Shown here in pieces: positions 8,601 to 15,921 of a stretch of 64,000 nucleotides of DNA. Under the pieces are notes generated by a model. The model did not search any database. It worked only from the letters and a program-made list of their open reading frames with translations, and was not told where the DNA came from. Each line of letters opens with the position of its first letter. The stretch's first letter is position 1. Origin of the DNA: Chitinophaga solisilvae. Lineage in GTDB: Bacteria > Bacteroidota > Bacteroidia > Chitinophagales > Chitinophagaceae. Position numbers and translations under genes: made by a program. The stretch spans positions 211,019 to 275,018 of the forward strand of contig NZ_JAABOK010000010.1 in the NCBI RefSeq assembly GCF_009928525.1, written 5' to 3'.

Positions 8601-10252
8601 GTCTATGTGATGCACAAGGCGCGCCGCAACGCATGCTGCGCTGGCATTACCGCAGCCGCCATGAATCGCTGATCACGCTATCCAATCACGAATTCTACGA
8701 AAATAAACTGGTCATATTCCCCAGTCCGGGTGATAAAGACAGCAAAGGACTGGTATTCCATCACCTGAAAGAAACCGCCTATGACCGCGGTAAAACCCGC
8801 ACCAATCCAAAGGAAGCAGAGATCGTGGCGGATGCTGTCATGGAACATGCCCGCAAGCATCCGGGGCTGAGCCTTGGCGTGGTGGCGTTCAGTACCTCCC
8901 AGCGGCAGGCTATAACAGATGCACTGGAACTCAGGCGCAGGAAGCATGCTGAGCTGGAGACCTTCTTCAGCAATCATCATGATGAACCTTTCTTCGTTAA
9001 AAACCTGGAAAACGTACAGGGAGATGAAAGAGATGTTATCTTCATCTCTATCGGTTACGGACGTACGGAAGAAGGATATGTGGCCATGTCTTTCGGGCCG
9101 CTGAACAACGAAGGCGGGGAACGCCGCCTCAACGTACTGATTACACGCGCCAAAATGCGCTGTGAAGTATTTACCAATATCACTGCGGATGATATTGATC
9201 TCAGCCGGACAAAAAGTTATGGTATCCAGTCGCTGAAAAATTTCCTCTACTTCGCACAGCATGGAAAGCTGTATATGACAGCAGAGACGGGCCTTCCGGC
9301 CGACAGTCCCTTCGAGGAAAATGTAGCTGCGCGGCTGGAAGCGCTGGGTTACACCATCCGGAAACAGGTAGGTTCCAGGGGCTTTTACATCGATCTGGCC
9401 GTGGTAGATCCGGATAGCCCTGGCCGTTATATCATGGGGATCGAATGTGATGGCGCCGCCTATCATTCTGCCCGCTCAGCGCGCGACCGCGACCGCCTGC
9501 GTCAGCAGATGCTGGAAGCTATCGGCTGGAATATATACCGGGTATGGAGTACAGACTGGTTCCGTAATCCGGACCGCGAGCTGAACAGACTGGTCGCTGC
9601 CATAGAAAAGGCGAAAGCTGACAAACATTTAGAAGAAGACAGCGAGGAAGACGTGCCCGCCGCAGATCCTTTATTGCTGACACGGGAAGAAGTGATGACG
9701 GAAGAAGACGATGTAGCCCGCTATGAAATGGCCATATTGCCGGACGAAATAAAAGGACAGGAATTTCACCTGGCCCCCATCGGGAAGTTATGCAGCTGGA
9801 TCGAACAGGTGGTAACCATTGAAAGCCCCGTGCATTTCGATGAGGTAGCCAGACGAATGGTGGAAGCAGCAGGTATCACCCGCGTAGGTCCGCGTATCCG
9901 GGAAATACTGCGTCACGCAGTCCGTCATGCAGATGCCGGAAAGAAAATACGTATCAAAGGACAATTCCTCTGGCATACAGCATTACCGGAGCCCGTAGTG
10001 CGCAATCGCAGCCAGCTGCCGGCAGGCGCCAGGAAAATCAGTTATATCGCCGCGGAAGAAATAGGCGTGGCGCTGGAGAAAGTAGTGAAAGACGCTATCG
10101 CCATACAACGGGAAGAAGCGGTTCCCTTCATCGCCCGGATGTTCGGCTACAGCCGCGTTACAGAAGAAATAAAAGAAGAAATCCTGAAAGCAATTGATAC
10201 CAGTATCGCCAATAACGTAGTACAGCTGGAAGGTGAGCTGCTGAAAGCGTAA
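5612..10252 (+). CDS. DUF4011/SF1 helicase/endonuclease/DUF3320 giant protein (defence-type)
   Basis: 1546 residues from ATG 5612. Order of parts: DUF4011 (about 1-200, LLDLGLRNPLLNY), SF1 helicase motif I GPPGTGKSQT near 314, helicase motif II IFDEAS near 937 followed by VVVGDTKQLPPTSFF (III), late motifs NVQGDERDVIFIS and RRLNVLITRAK, a Vsr/REase-like domain (about 1230-1335) with GIECDGAAYHS and YRVWSTDWF, and a DUF3320-type region near 1395-1465. The coupling of a UvrD/Dna2-type motor to a PD-(D/E)XK nuclease is the layout of DUF4011-helicase-Vsr proteins reported as single-gene phage-defence candidates. Nuclease residues D..ExD are present, so it looks intact. It is monocistronic: own -7 box upstream, terminator downstream. 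Confidence 0.85.
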   Translation: MIASILTKLESSRKELLDLGLRNPLLNYKLPASKGLHIVEELSASIYDILVRENKTMTFLGRPDRKGEESEVVYDETPPAALKEGYSDTRLQTNETQTNLHTRLLNTYYAARMSIEEQGVNILYLSLGMLHWYETPGSGEPRQAPLIMVPVSLDRSSARERFRLKYTLEEVGANISLQAKMKTDFNVIIPDLPEADDFDVTAWFASVTAAVAGLPNWKVEPDAIELGFFSFGKFMIYNDLDAARWPQEENQLTHPVIQSLFGGGFADPLPQLPEDAFIDRDTHAHELFQVVDADSSQIMAMLAVQEGRNLVIQGPPGTGKSQTITNIIADAIGRGKKVLFVAEKMAALEVVKRRLDNIQLGEACLELHSHKANKKELHQEIRRVLELGRPAIRKLQEEVLQLDNYRNELNDYCLHINAVIGNSGLTAHQVIGYLLRINEETAGKDLPQIMLPDLPSQDAAFMHKATGLAQRIQACLQETGMPSALTFKGSSLTVLLPHQQETLLRQLKDTITAVGALAQETAAIATGIGMPAPANVNAATQLADLCALLATQPDIAGLNIHSKAWLLQEQDVAEWLAAGKLKGEIQTAYQQLLIPEAYDQQVMEIRENLLAHGAKWYKFLIGAYKRSNRQLAALCKNGLPAGNDEKLRYIDAIMEHRRQDAVMQEHATLAKDLFGARWQKSQTDWDALAKAVAWLTDMHKRIAARTCPEAVLNYLQQQQDPAAAAISRDKIRQLLDVTAAQYSRLLQQLGMDASRLPDTFSVQLECLQNWVDRLPEIHHVINWNNITETAALEKLECLTAPALDWPEAPQLLKTALLKTWYEYLVETAVNTQPALRKFDRAGHEELVQQFRRLDVLNLQYNRARAALIHWEQMPKMDAGGQVNILRTEFNKKARHMPVRKLMQEAGLAIQAIKPVFMMSPLSIANFLPPGAVEFDLVIFDEASQVRPVEALGAILRGKQLVVVGDTKQLPPTSFFDTLTKETDDEENVTADMQSILGLCDAQGAPQRMLRWHYRSRHESLITLSNHEFYENKLVIFPSPGDKDSKGLVFHHLKETAYDRGKTRTNPKEAEIVADAVMEHARKHPGLSLGVVAFSTSQRQAITDALELRRRKHAELETFFSNHHDEPFFVKNLENVQGDERDVIFISIGYGRTEEGYVAMSFGPLNNEGGERRLNVLITRAKMRCEVFTNITADDIDLSRTKSYGIQSLKNFLYFAQHGKLYMTAETGLPADSPFEENVAARLEALGYTIRKQVGSRGFYIDLAVVDPDSPGRYIMGIECDGAAYHSARSARDRDRLRQQMLEAIGWNIYRVWSTDWFRNPDRELNRLVAAIEKAKADKHLEEDSEEDVPAADPLLLTREEVMTEEDDVARYEMAILPDEIKGQEFHLAPIGKLCSWIEQVVTIESPVHFDEVARRMVEAAGITRVGPRIREILRHAVRHADAGKKIRIKGQFLWHTALPEPVVRNRSQLPAGARKISYIAAEEIGVALEKVVKDAIAIQREEAVPFIARMFGYSRVTEEIKEEILKAIDTSIANNVVQLEGELLKA

Positions 10253-10317
10253 GTGAACAGCTCCTGTATCATTTCCGGACATATGTAGTAAAAATTATAC
10301 GTATATAATCTTATGAA

Positions 10318-10348
10318 GTAAAGCATGTCTTTCATGGCATGCTTTTAC
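10318..10348 (+). terminator. Intrinsic terminator after the helicase gene
   Basis: GTAAAGCATG (10318-10327) pairs with CATGCTTTTAC (10338-10348) with one bulged base; A/T runs flank the stem, so it can act in either direction. It separates the helicase gene from the permease gene. Confidence 0.6.
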
Positions 10349-10419
10349 ATTTTATCATGCAGGAATAAAAGAGCAGAGAAACGGAGGCAGTAATTATTTC
10401 AACCACAATCCCTTTTACG

Positions 10420-12819
10420 ATGTTCAGAAATTACCTGCTTATAGCATGGCGTAACCTTGTCAGATACAAGTACTACTCGTTAATAAATATTGCGGGTTTA
10501 TCTATTGGGCTGGCTACCTGCTGGCTGCTGTTACTATACGTGTTCCAGGAAACCAGCTACGATAGTTTCTACCCCAATAAGGACCGTATTTACCGCGCAG
10601 TAAACAGCGCTACCTGGACAGGTGGCAGTCTCAATCTGGCTACTACCTCGCCGCCGTTTGCTGCCGTGCTGAAAAAGGACTATCCGGAGATAGCAGCCAT
10701 CACGAGGATATTGCCGGATGGCGGTTCTATGCTGAAGTACGGGGAGAAGAAACTGCAGGCGGACAATCTCTTTTTTGTTGACACCACGTTCTTCCGTGTT
10801 TTTGCGTTCCACCTCATTGCCGGGGATACCGCTACAGCACTGGCAGCGCCCAATTCACTGGTACTCACCCGCAAACTGGCTGCCAGCCTATTTGGCGATC
10901 CTTTGCAGGCGGTAGGCAAAACCCTGCTGACAGAAGACAGTGCCACCATTTTTCATGTAACAGGTGTGATGGAAGATGTGCCGGACAATGCCCACTTTCA
11001 TTTTACCGGCCTGCGGCTCATACCTGAAAATTATGATGCCGACGGCTGGCAGAGCTTCAGCATGTATACCTATATGTTGCTGCATAAAGGCGTAACGCCG
11101 CAGATGCTGGAAAGCAAGCTCCCGAAATTTGCAACGCGCTATATACGTCCGCAGATGGGAGACGTACAATATAAGATGACCCTGCAGCCGCTTACTTCCA
11201 TTCACCTGCATTCCCGTCTGGGTTACGAGATGGAAGCCAATGGCAGTATCCTCTACGTATATGTGTTCCTGTTAGTAGGGCTGATGATCCTGATTATTGC
11301 CTGTATCAACTATATGAATCTGGCTACAGCCCGCGCCATCGGGAGAGTGAAGGAAGTAGGCGTACGAAAGACTATGGGCTCCGGCCGGGATGAGATTGCG
11401 GGAATGTTCCTGTCAGAATCACTGCTGCTGACATGCATCGCTTCGCTGGTAGCCTTTGTACTGGTGTATCTGAGTCTGCCTTATTTCAGTGTTTTTGCAG
11501 ACAAGCCGCTGCATATGTGGCAGTTTGGCGTATGGAGAACCATTGCCGGTATATTGCTGCTGTCATTATTCACCGCCTTGCTGGCGGGTATTTACCCGGC
11601 TGTGTTTATGTCAGGTTTCCGGATTATCTCTGCGTTGAAAGGCCGGCTGAGCGGCAGCAGCCACACAGGCTTCCGCAAGGGGCTGGTAACCTTTCAGTTT
11701 GTGATTGCCATTGTGCTGACTGCCAGCACGCTGGTAGCCTACGATCAGCTGGAGTATGTGATGCATACCAATCTGGGATTTGATAAGGACCAGGTGCTGA
11801 GTTTCCATCTCGGAGATCTGAAGGCGCGTGAAAAGGTGAAATCCCTGAAAGAGCAGCTGACAGCCAATCCGCTGGTATTGTCAGCCGCCAGCGCCAATAA
11901 CCCGATCGGTCATAACAGTCTGGGTACCAGCGGGCTTTACTTCGAGCAGGCAGACGGGCAGATAGCAGAAAGTTCTTTCCTGTCGCAGTTTTTCATGGCT
12001 GATGCAGACTTTGTAAAAACGATGGGTATTCAGCTGCAGGCCGGGCGTAATTTCTCGGATACCGGTAATGCAGACCGTTATCATGCTGTGCTGGTAAATG
12101 AAACACTGGTGAAGGAAATGCAGCTGAAAGAACCGCTGGGTAAGCGGGTACAGTTTAAAATAGATAACAGCGGAAGACGGGCAGAGCGTGTAGTCGTAGG
12201 TGTGATGAAGGATTTTCATGTGTATTCCCTGCAGCATAAGATAGCTCCGCTGATTATACAAATGCCGCCTGCTTCAGAAGTGGAGGACAATATCTATGTA
12301 AAAATCAGCAGGCAGAACATACCGGCAGCGCTGGCGCATATAGAAAAGGTGTATCATCAGTTTGATGCGGAGCATCCGTTCAGTTACAGTTTTCTGGATG
12401 ATAATTTCGCGAAGCAGTATGCCGGCGAGCGGCAGCAGGAAAAAATATTTCTGATGTTTACCGTTCTGGCGTTGTTTATTGCCTGCCTCGGATTATTCGG
12501 ACTGGCGGCTTTTACAGCGGTGCAGCGCACCCGCGAAATAGGTGTGCGTAAAACACTGGGTGCGTCTACCGGCAGTATCGTGCGTATGCTTTCCCGCGAT
12601 TTCCTGCGGCTGGTATTGCTCGCAGCGCTGGTGGCATTTCCTTTGTCCTGGTGGATTATGGATCGCTGGCTGCATAATTTCGCCTACCGTACGGGCATCA
12701 GCATATGGGTATTTGTGATGACGGGTGCAGGCGTTACCGTGATAGCGCTGGCAACGGTGAGTTTCCATGCGCTGAAAGCGGCAACGGCCAATCCGGTAAA
12801 GAGCCTGAAAGCCGATTAA
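10420..12819 (+). CDS. ABC transporter permease, MacB/FtsX type
   Basis: 799 residues. Starts FRNYLLIAWRNLVRYKYYSLINIAGLSIGLA, the usual N-terminus of Bacteroidota MacB-like permeases, then a MacB_PCD periplasmic domain (about 50-240), three TM segments (about 285-400) with ATARAIGRVKEVGVRKTMGS, a second periplasmic domain, and a final FtsX block (about 675-795) with RTREIGVRKTLGAS and a closing NPVKSLKAD. Such permeases pair with an ATPase for export of peptides, lipoproteins or drugs; no ATPase gene is adjacent, so it must use one encoded elsewhere. It ends 4 bases inside the convergent dioxygenase gene. Confidence 0.88.
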   Translation: MFRNYLLIAWRNLVRYKYYSLINIAGLSIGLATCWLLLLYVFQETSYDSFYPNKDRIYRAVNSATWTGGSLNLATTSPPFAAVLKKDYPEIAAITRILPDGGSMLKYGEKKLQADNLFFVDTTFFRVFAFHLIAGDTATALAAPNSLVLTRKLAASLFGDPLQAVGKTLLTEDSATIFHVTGVMEDVPDNAHFHFTGLRLIPENYDADGWQSFSMYTYMLLHKGVTPQMLESKLPKFATRYIRPQMGDVQYKMTLQPLTSIHLHSRLGYEMEANGSILYVYVFLLVGLMILIIACINYMNLATARAIGRVKEVGVRKTMGSGRDEIAGMFLSESLLLTCIASLVAFVLVYLSLPYFSVFADKPLHMWQFGVWRTIAGILLLSLFTALLAGIYPAVFMSGFRIISALKGRLSGSSHTGFRKGLVTFQFVIAIVLTASTLVAYDQLEYVMHTNLGFDKDQVLSFHLGDLKAREKVKSLKEQLTANPLVLSAASANNPIGHNSLGTSGLYFEQADGQIAESSFLSQFFMADADFVKTMGIQLQAGRNFSDTGNADRYHAVLVNETLVKEMQLKEPLGKRVQFKIDNSGRRAERVVVGVMKDFHVYSLQHKIAPLIIQMPPASEVEDNIYVKISRQNIPAALAHIEKVYHQFDAEHPFSYSFLDDNFAKQYAGERQQEKIFLMFTVLALFIACLGLFGLAAFTAVQRTREIGVRKTLGASTGSIVRMLSRDFLRLVLLAALVAFPLSWWIMDRWLHNFAYRTGISIWVFVMTGAGVTVIALATVSFHALKAATANPVKSLKAD

Positions 12820-13646
12820 GGCATGGCGGTCTGGAAACAGCGCATGCTGATGCTGGCATTCTGAATTTCCTCGTAAGTGAATTGGATATCTTCATTGCTG
12901 TTTATCATGCCGAGTATATATAACATGGGAAGATAGTGATCGTTGGTGGGAATGGAGAGCATGGCTGCCTGTCCCAGCTGCTGATAGTTAACGAGATCCG
13001 TGAACGCGTGCTTTTCCAGCCTGTCTTTCACTGTAGCGTCGAAGGAGAGTGCCCAGTCGTATGGTTGGGCGTTCTCTGAAAATGAGATCTGGCGCAGGTT
13101 ATGCACGATGTTACCGCTACCTATGACAAGTACGCCTTTTTTACGGAGCGCTTTCAGTTCCGCTGCCAGTTTGTAGTGGTATCCGGGAGACTGGTAATAG
13201 TCGATGCTGAGCTGGTAAACAGGGATATCTGCCTGGGGATACATATGCCGCAGGACTGTCCACGCGCCATGATCCAGGCCCCAATGGTCATCTTCCACAA
13301 CTTTCACGCTCGTAATCAGTTCTTTGGTAGCTCTGGCCATGTCGGGAGCGCCGGGAGCGGGGTACTGCACGCGGTAAAGGGCTTCCGGGAATCCGCCAAA
13401 ATCATGAATGGTAGGAGGTTGCGGGGATACCAGTACATGTGTACCTTTAGTAAGCCAGTGGGCAGATATAACCAGGATAGCCTTCGGTGGTTGTGGCAGC
13501 GCCTGACCCATTTTCCCGAGGGCATGTGTAAAGGCGTTGTCGCTGATGCCATTCATCGGGCTGCCGTGGCCGATGAACATCACGGGCATTTCTTTTTCAG
13601 TCTGCCGGAAGTCGCTGGTAATATGATGCAGGTCTTGTAATTCCAT
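12816..13646 (-). CDS. ygiD: 4,5-DOPA dioxygenase extradiol-like protein (YgiD family)
   Basis: 276 residues, the usual family length. Class III extradiol dioxygenase fold: MPVMFIGHGSPMNG near residue 20 (metal His), LVISAHWLTKG near 58, DHGAWTVLRHMYPQADIPVYQLSID near 130, and VIGSGNIVHNLR near 175. These are the metal-binding His blocks of the LigB/YgiD family, which opens catechol rings such as L-DOPA to betalamic-acid-type products. It is the second gene of an operon behind the Rrf2 regulator (11-base gap). Real substrate unknown. Confidence 0.85.
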   Translation of the reverse strand: MELQDLHHITSDFRQTEKEMPVMFIGHGSPMNGISDNAFTHALGKMGQALPQPPKAILVISAHWLTKGTHVLVSPQPPTIHDFGGFPEALYRVQYPAPGAPDMARATKELITSVKVVEDDHWGLDHGAWTVLRHMYPQADIPVYQLSIDYYQSPGYHYKLAAELKALRKKGVLVIGSGNIVHNLRQISFSENAQPYDWALSFDATVKDRLEKHAFTDLVNYQQLGQAAMLSIPTNDHYLPMLYILGMINSNEDIQFTYEEIQNASISMRCFQTAMP

Positions 13647-13657
13647 GGTGATAATAT

Positions 13658-14071
13658 TTAGTCTTCAAACTGCGCGGAGAAGTCTTCCAGCGTCATTTTG
13701 TCGAGTTTGCGCAGCAGGGCGCCTTCTATTTCCTGGTACAGGTTATCCAGGTGAACATTGATCTGGCGGCCTACAGAGCAGGCAGGGTTCGGATGATTGC
13801 GGCTGTTACCCAGGAGGGAAGCCTGTTGCACGGCATGGTATATATCAGACAACTGAATGTCCGAAGCTGGTTTTGCCAGGGTACTGCCCCCGTTTTTACC
13901 TTCTTTGCTCTCTACCAGGCCGTTGTTGCGCAGGTTGCTGATCTCTTTCCTCACCAGTACCGGGTTGATATTGATACTGCCGGCAATATGCTCAGACGAC
14001 AGCAATACCCCTTTGTTCCTGGCCATCAGGGTCAGGATGTGTAATGATATCGGAAATCTGGCATTATTCAT
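13658..14071 (-). CDS. Rrf2-family transcriptional regulator
   Basis: 137 residues from ATG 14071. Winged HTH at about 1-65 (ISLHILTLMARNKGVLLSSEHIAGSININPVLVRKEISNLRNNGLVE broken by the usual wing EGKNGGSTLAKPASDIQLSDIY), then a helical tail. Only one Cys (in NHPNPACSVG) stands where Fe-S members such as IscR have three, so a redox-thiol or NsrR-unlike mode is more likely than a [2Fe-2S] cluster. An in-frame TTG at 14098 overlaps the -7 box and is rejected as start. It probably controls the dioxygenase gene that follows. Confidence 0.85.
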   Translation of the reverse strand: MNNARFPISLHILTLMARNKGVLLSSEHIAGSININPVLVRKEISNLRNNGLVESKEGKNGGSTLAKPASDIQLSDIYHAVQQASLLGNSRNHPNPACSVGRQINVHLDNLYQEIEGALLRKLDKMTLEDFSAQFED

Positions 14072-14095
14072 TCTGTAATTCTGTTTATTACAGTA

Positions 14096-14103
14096 CAAAA
14101 GTA
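14096..14103 (-). promoter_or_regulatory. -7 box (TACTTTTG) of the Rrf2/dioxygenase operon
   Basis: On the minus strand TACTTTTG fits TAnnTTTG about 25 bases before the ATG. It lies inside the palindrome GTACAAAAGTAC (14093-14104), which could be the regulator's own operator. Confidence 0.55.
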
Positions 14104-14137
14104 CAATAAATAAGGGGAACGTGGAAATTCCGGTTGT

Positions 14138-14569
14138 TTACCTGCGGGTGAAGAAATAAACGATACTGGCGATAATGAGTAGTATAACAATCAGCGCCAC
14201 CACGCATCCGTTCCGGTTGGGCTTTTTTACGGCGTTGGTCAGGCCGCGGGCGTATAACAGGGCTTCCACATCTTCCTTGGCTTTCAGTATATCCGTTTGT
14301 TTGCCGGGCAGCTTGCTGACTTCGGAATAATAATACCGGATGCCCTGCAATTTGCCGGAATTGAGGCATAGCTGAATGGTTTTTTCGGTAACAGCCGCCG
14401 GGATTCCGGAAACCGGAGGCCGTATTCCATCTGTATCACCTGCATCACTGCCGGCTACCCGCTGGCAGGTATTGCAAATAACCATTATATTAAATGGGTC
14501 TTTTTCAGGAATAGTACGTATCAGATTTTCACTGCCACACCAGGGGCAGGTTTGTGGAATAGAAACCAT
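14138..14569 (-). CDS. Zinc-ribbon membrane protein of unknown function
   Basis: 143 residues. A four-Cys zinc ribbon at the N-terminus (CPWCGSEN at 8-15 and CNTCQ near 33), a helical middle segment (IQLCLNSGKLQGIRYYYSEV, typical of a short protein-protein module), and one C-terminal TM helix (about 121-139, VVALIVILLIIASIVYFF) ending in TRR. This is a tail-anchored cytoplasmic domain. No enzyme signature; role unknown. It sits alone between the Rrf2 operon and repeat B. Confidence 0.7.
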   Translation of the reverse strand: MVSIPQTCPWCGSENLIRTIPEKDPFNIMVICNTCQRVAGSDAGDTDGIRPPVSGIPAAVTEKTIQLCLNSGKLQGIRYYYSEVSKLPGKQTDILKAKEDVEALLYARGLTNAVKKPNRNGCVVALIVILLIIASIVYFFTRR

Positions 14570-14602
14570 TAAATGTATTTAAGGACCCATTAAAATAAGG
14601 AA

Positions 14603-14848
14603 ATAATTACGAATTACGAATTACGAATTGCGAATGGGGAGCGGAGATGGGAGCGGAGAAAGGTTTAATTATTGATTTTGAGGATGGTTCATCCGGATTT
14701 TATTTCCGTCCGTCCCCATCATTTATCATTAAAAGACATTCCCTTTTTATTCCCGCCTGGTTCTCTGCTCTACATTCGTAATTCGCAATTAAATTCCGCC
14801 TGGTTCTCCGCTCTACATTCGTAATTCGCCATTCGTAATTCGCAATTG
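14603..14848. repeat. Inverted repeat B, degenerate and partly duplicated
   Basis: Left arm 14603-14635 has three ACGAATT and one GCGAATT units followed by GGGGAGCGGAGAT. The right side has two copies of a roughly 40-base segment (from about 14751 and from about 14795), each reading CGCCTGGTTCTCYGCTCTACA then TTCGTAATTCGC. The long interior (14660-14750) is not shared with other copies. Its right end lies 3 bases from the stop codon of msrA. Confidence 0.8.
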
Positions 14849-14850
14849 CC

Positions 14851-15495
14851 CTACTGGGCTTTAATCTTGTCCTTGAAAACTTTTTTGAACTTTTCCAGTT
14901 TGGGTTTGATGACAAAGGTGCAGTAGGGCTGCCGGCCATTGAGTTTATAGTAGTCCTGGTGGTAGTTTTCGGCTTTGTAGAAGGTGGTCAGGGGCGCTAT
15001 TTCGGTTACGATGGGTTTGTCGAATGCGCCTTCGTCCCGGAGTTTTTTCTTATAGAATTCCGCTTTTTCCTTTTGTGCGGCATTATGGTAGAAGATGACG
15101 GAGCGGTACTGGGTACCCACATCGTTGCCCTGCCGGTTGAGCTGGGTGGGGTCATGGCTTTCCCAGAATGCCTGCAGCAGTTCATCGTAACTGATTTCAG
15201 CAGGGTTGTAGGTGACCTGTATCACTTCTGCGTGGCCGGTGTTGCCCGTGCATACTTCTTCGTAGGTAGGATTGGCTACGGTGCCGCCGGCATAGCCGGA
15301 TTCTACCTTGATGACGCCTTTGAGGTACTGAAACTGGGCTTCTGTACACCAGAAGCAGCCACCTCCGAAAGTGGCCTTTTCGGTTTGGGTATTATTGCTT
15401 ACATCCATATCGCCGGGTACTTTATCTTTTTGTCCCTGGGCACAGGCAAATATGGCCAGGGTGATTAAAAACAGGAATATTGAATACTTTCTCAT
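14851..15495 (-). CDS. msrA: Exported peptide-methionine (S)-S-oxide reductase MsrA
   Basis: 214 residues. A hydrophobic N-terminus ending LAIFAC (residues 7-18) fits a lipoprotein signal with C18. MsrA domain from about residue 40: GGGCFWC (catalytic C47), ESGYAGG, HAEVIQVTYNP, DPTQLNRQGNDVGTQYRS, ENYHQDYY. It reduces methionine-S-sulfoxide in proteins, here in the periplasm or at a membrane surface. The resolving cysteine is probably C50, as in GCFWC-type MsrAs. A second, cytoplasmic MsrA lies at 49715. There is no MsrB domain. Confidence 0.92.
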   Translation of the reverse strand: MRKYSIFLFLITLAIFACAQGQKDKVPGDMDVSNNTQTEKATFGGGCFWCTEAQFQYLKGVIKVESGYAGGTVANPTYEEVCTGNTGHAEVIQVTYNPAEISYDELLQAFWESHDPTQLNRQGNDVGTQYRSVIFYHNAAQKEKAEFYKKKLRDEGAFDKPIVTEIAPLTTFYKAENYHQDYYKLNGRQPYCTFVIKPKLEKFKKVFKDKIKAQ

Positions 15496-15684
15496 AAATA
15501 AATTATTTCAGGATACAAGTTTTTTTGTATGTGTAGAAGTCAATACTGTAGCGGTATAGCGTTGATTTTTCCCACCTTTGTTACACCTGGATCAGGAATA
15601 ATTTACGTAAAAAATGATGCAGGAGAACGACAAGTTAAGTAACTTTAACATTCTTTTGCAGTTCCAGGGTATGTGTGAGCCCCC

Positions 15685-15822
15685 TTAAAACTGCCAGAAA
15701 ATCAGATACGTCAGCAGCAGCAGCATAGATTTGAAAGCCGGATTACCGGATACCGTTGATAGTATAATGACAACGCCGATGAAAAAGAACTAATATATTC
15801 CCAGCACTACTTCTCCGCCACT
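15685..15822 (-). pseudogene. Possible decayed small membrane protein
   Basis: On the minus strand a frame reads VVLGIY, then a TAG (15790-15792), then FFFIGVVIILSTVSG and LLLLTYLIFWQF to a TAA at 15685. The two halves form one continuous hydrophobic protein apart from the TAG, so it may be a broken short membrane gene. No start codon is obvious. Chance is possible. Confidence 0.25.
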
Positions 15823-15888
15823 TCGTGGACGGGCGCATGGAAGCGCGCCCTGAAAAATCTGTTTACAGTCAACACGTTACTGTTGTTG

Positions 15889-15896
15889 TAAATTTG
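15889..15896 (+). promoter_or_regulatory. -7 box (TAAATTTG) of the mutS2-like gene
   Basis: TAAATTTG fits TAnnTTTG and places the start of transcription about 20 bases before the TTG at 15922. Confidence 0.5.
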
Positions 15897-15921
15897 TGTC
15901 ATCTATTTAAATAATAATCAC

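Larger units (their letters stand above)
15496..15921. other. Intergenic region between msrA and mutS2-like gene
   Basis: Divergent 426-base gap. It holds the possible decayed membrane frame, a 24-codon open frame from 15614 of doubtful value, and the -7 box at 15889. I see no tRNA or known riboswitch. Confidence 0.6.

Noticed and set aside
14603..14848. CRISPR-like repeat array
   Set aside because: Units are only 7-9 bases, run head to tail without spacers and form inverted arms; no cas genes are near.
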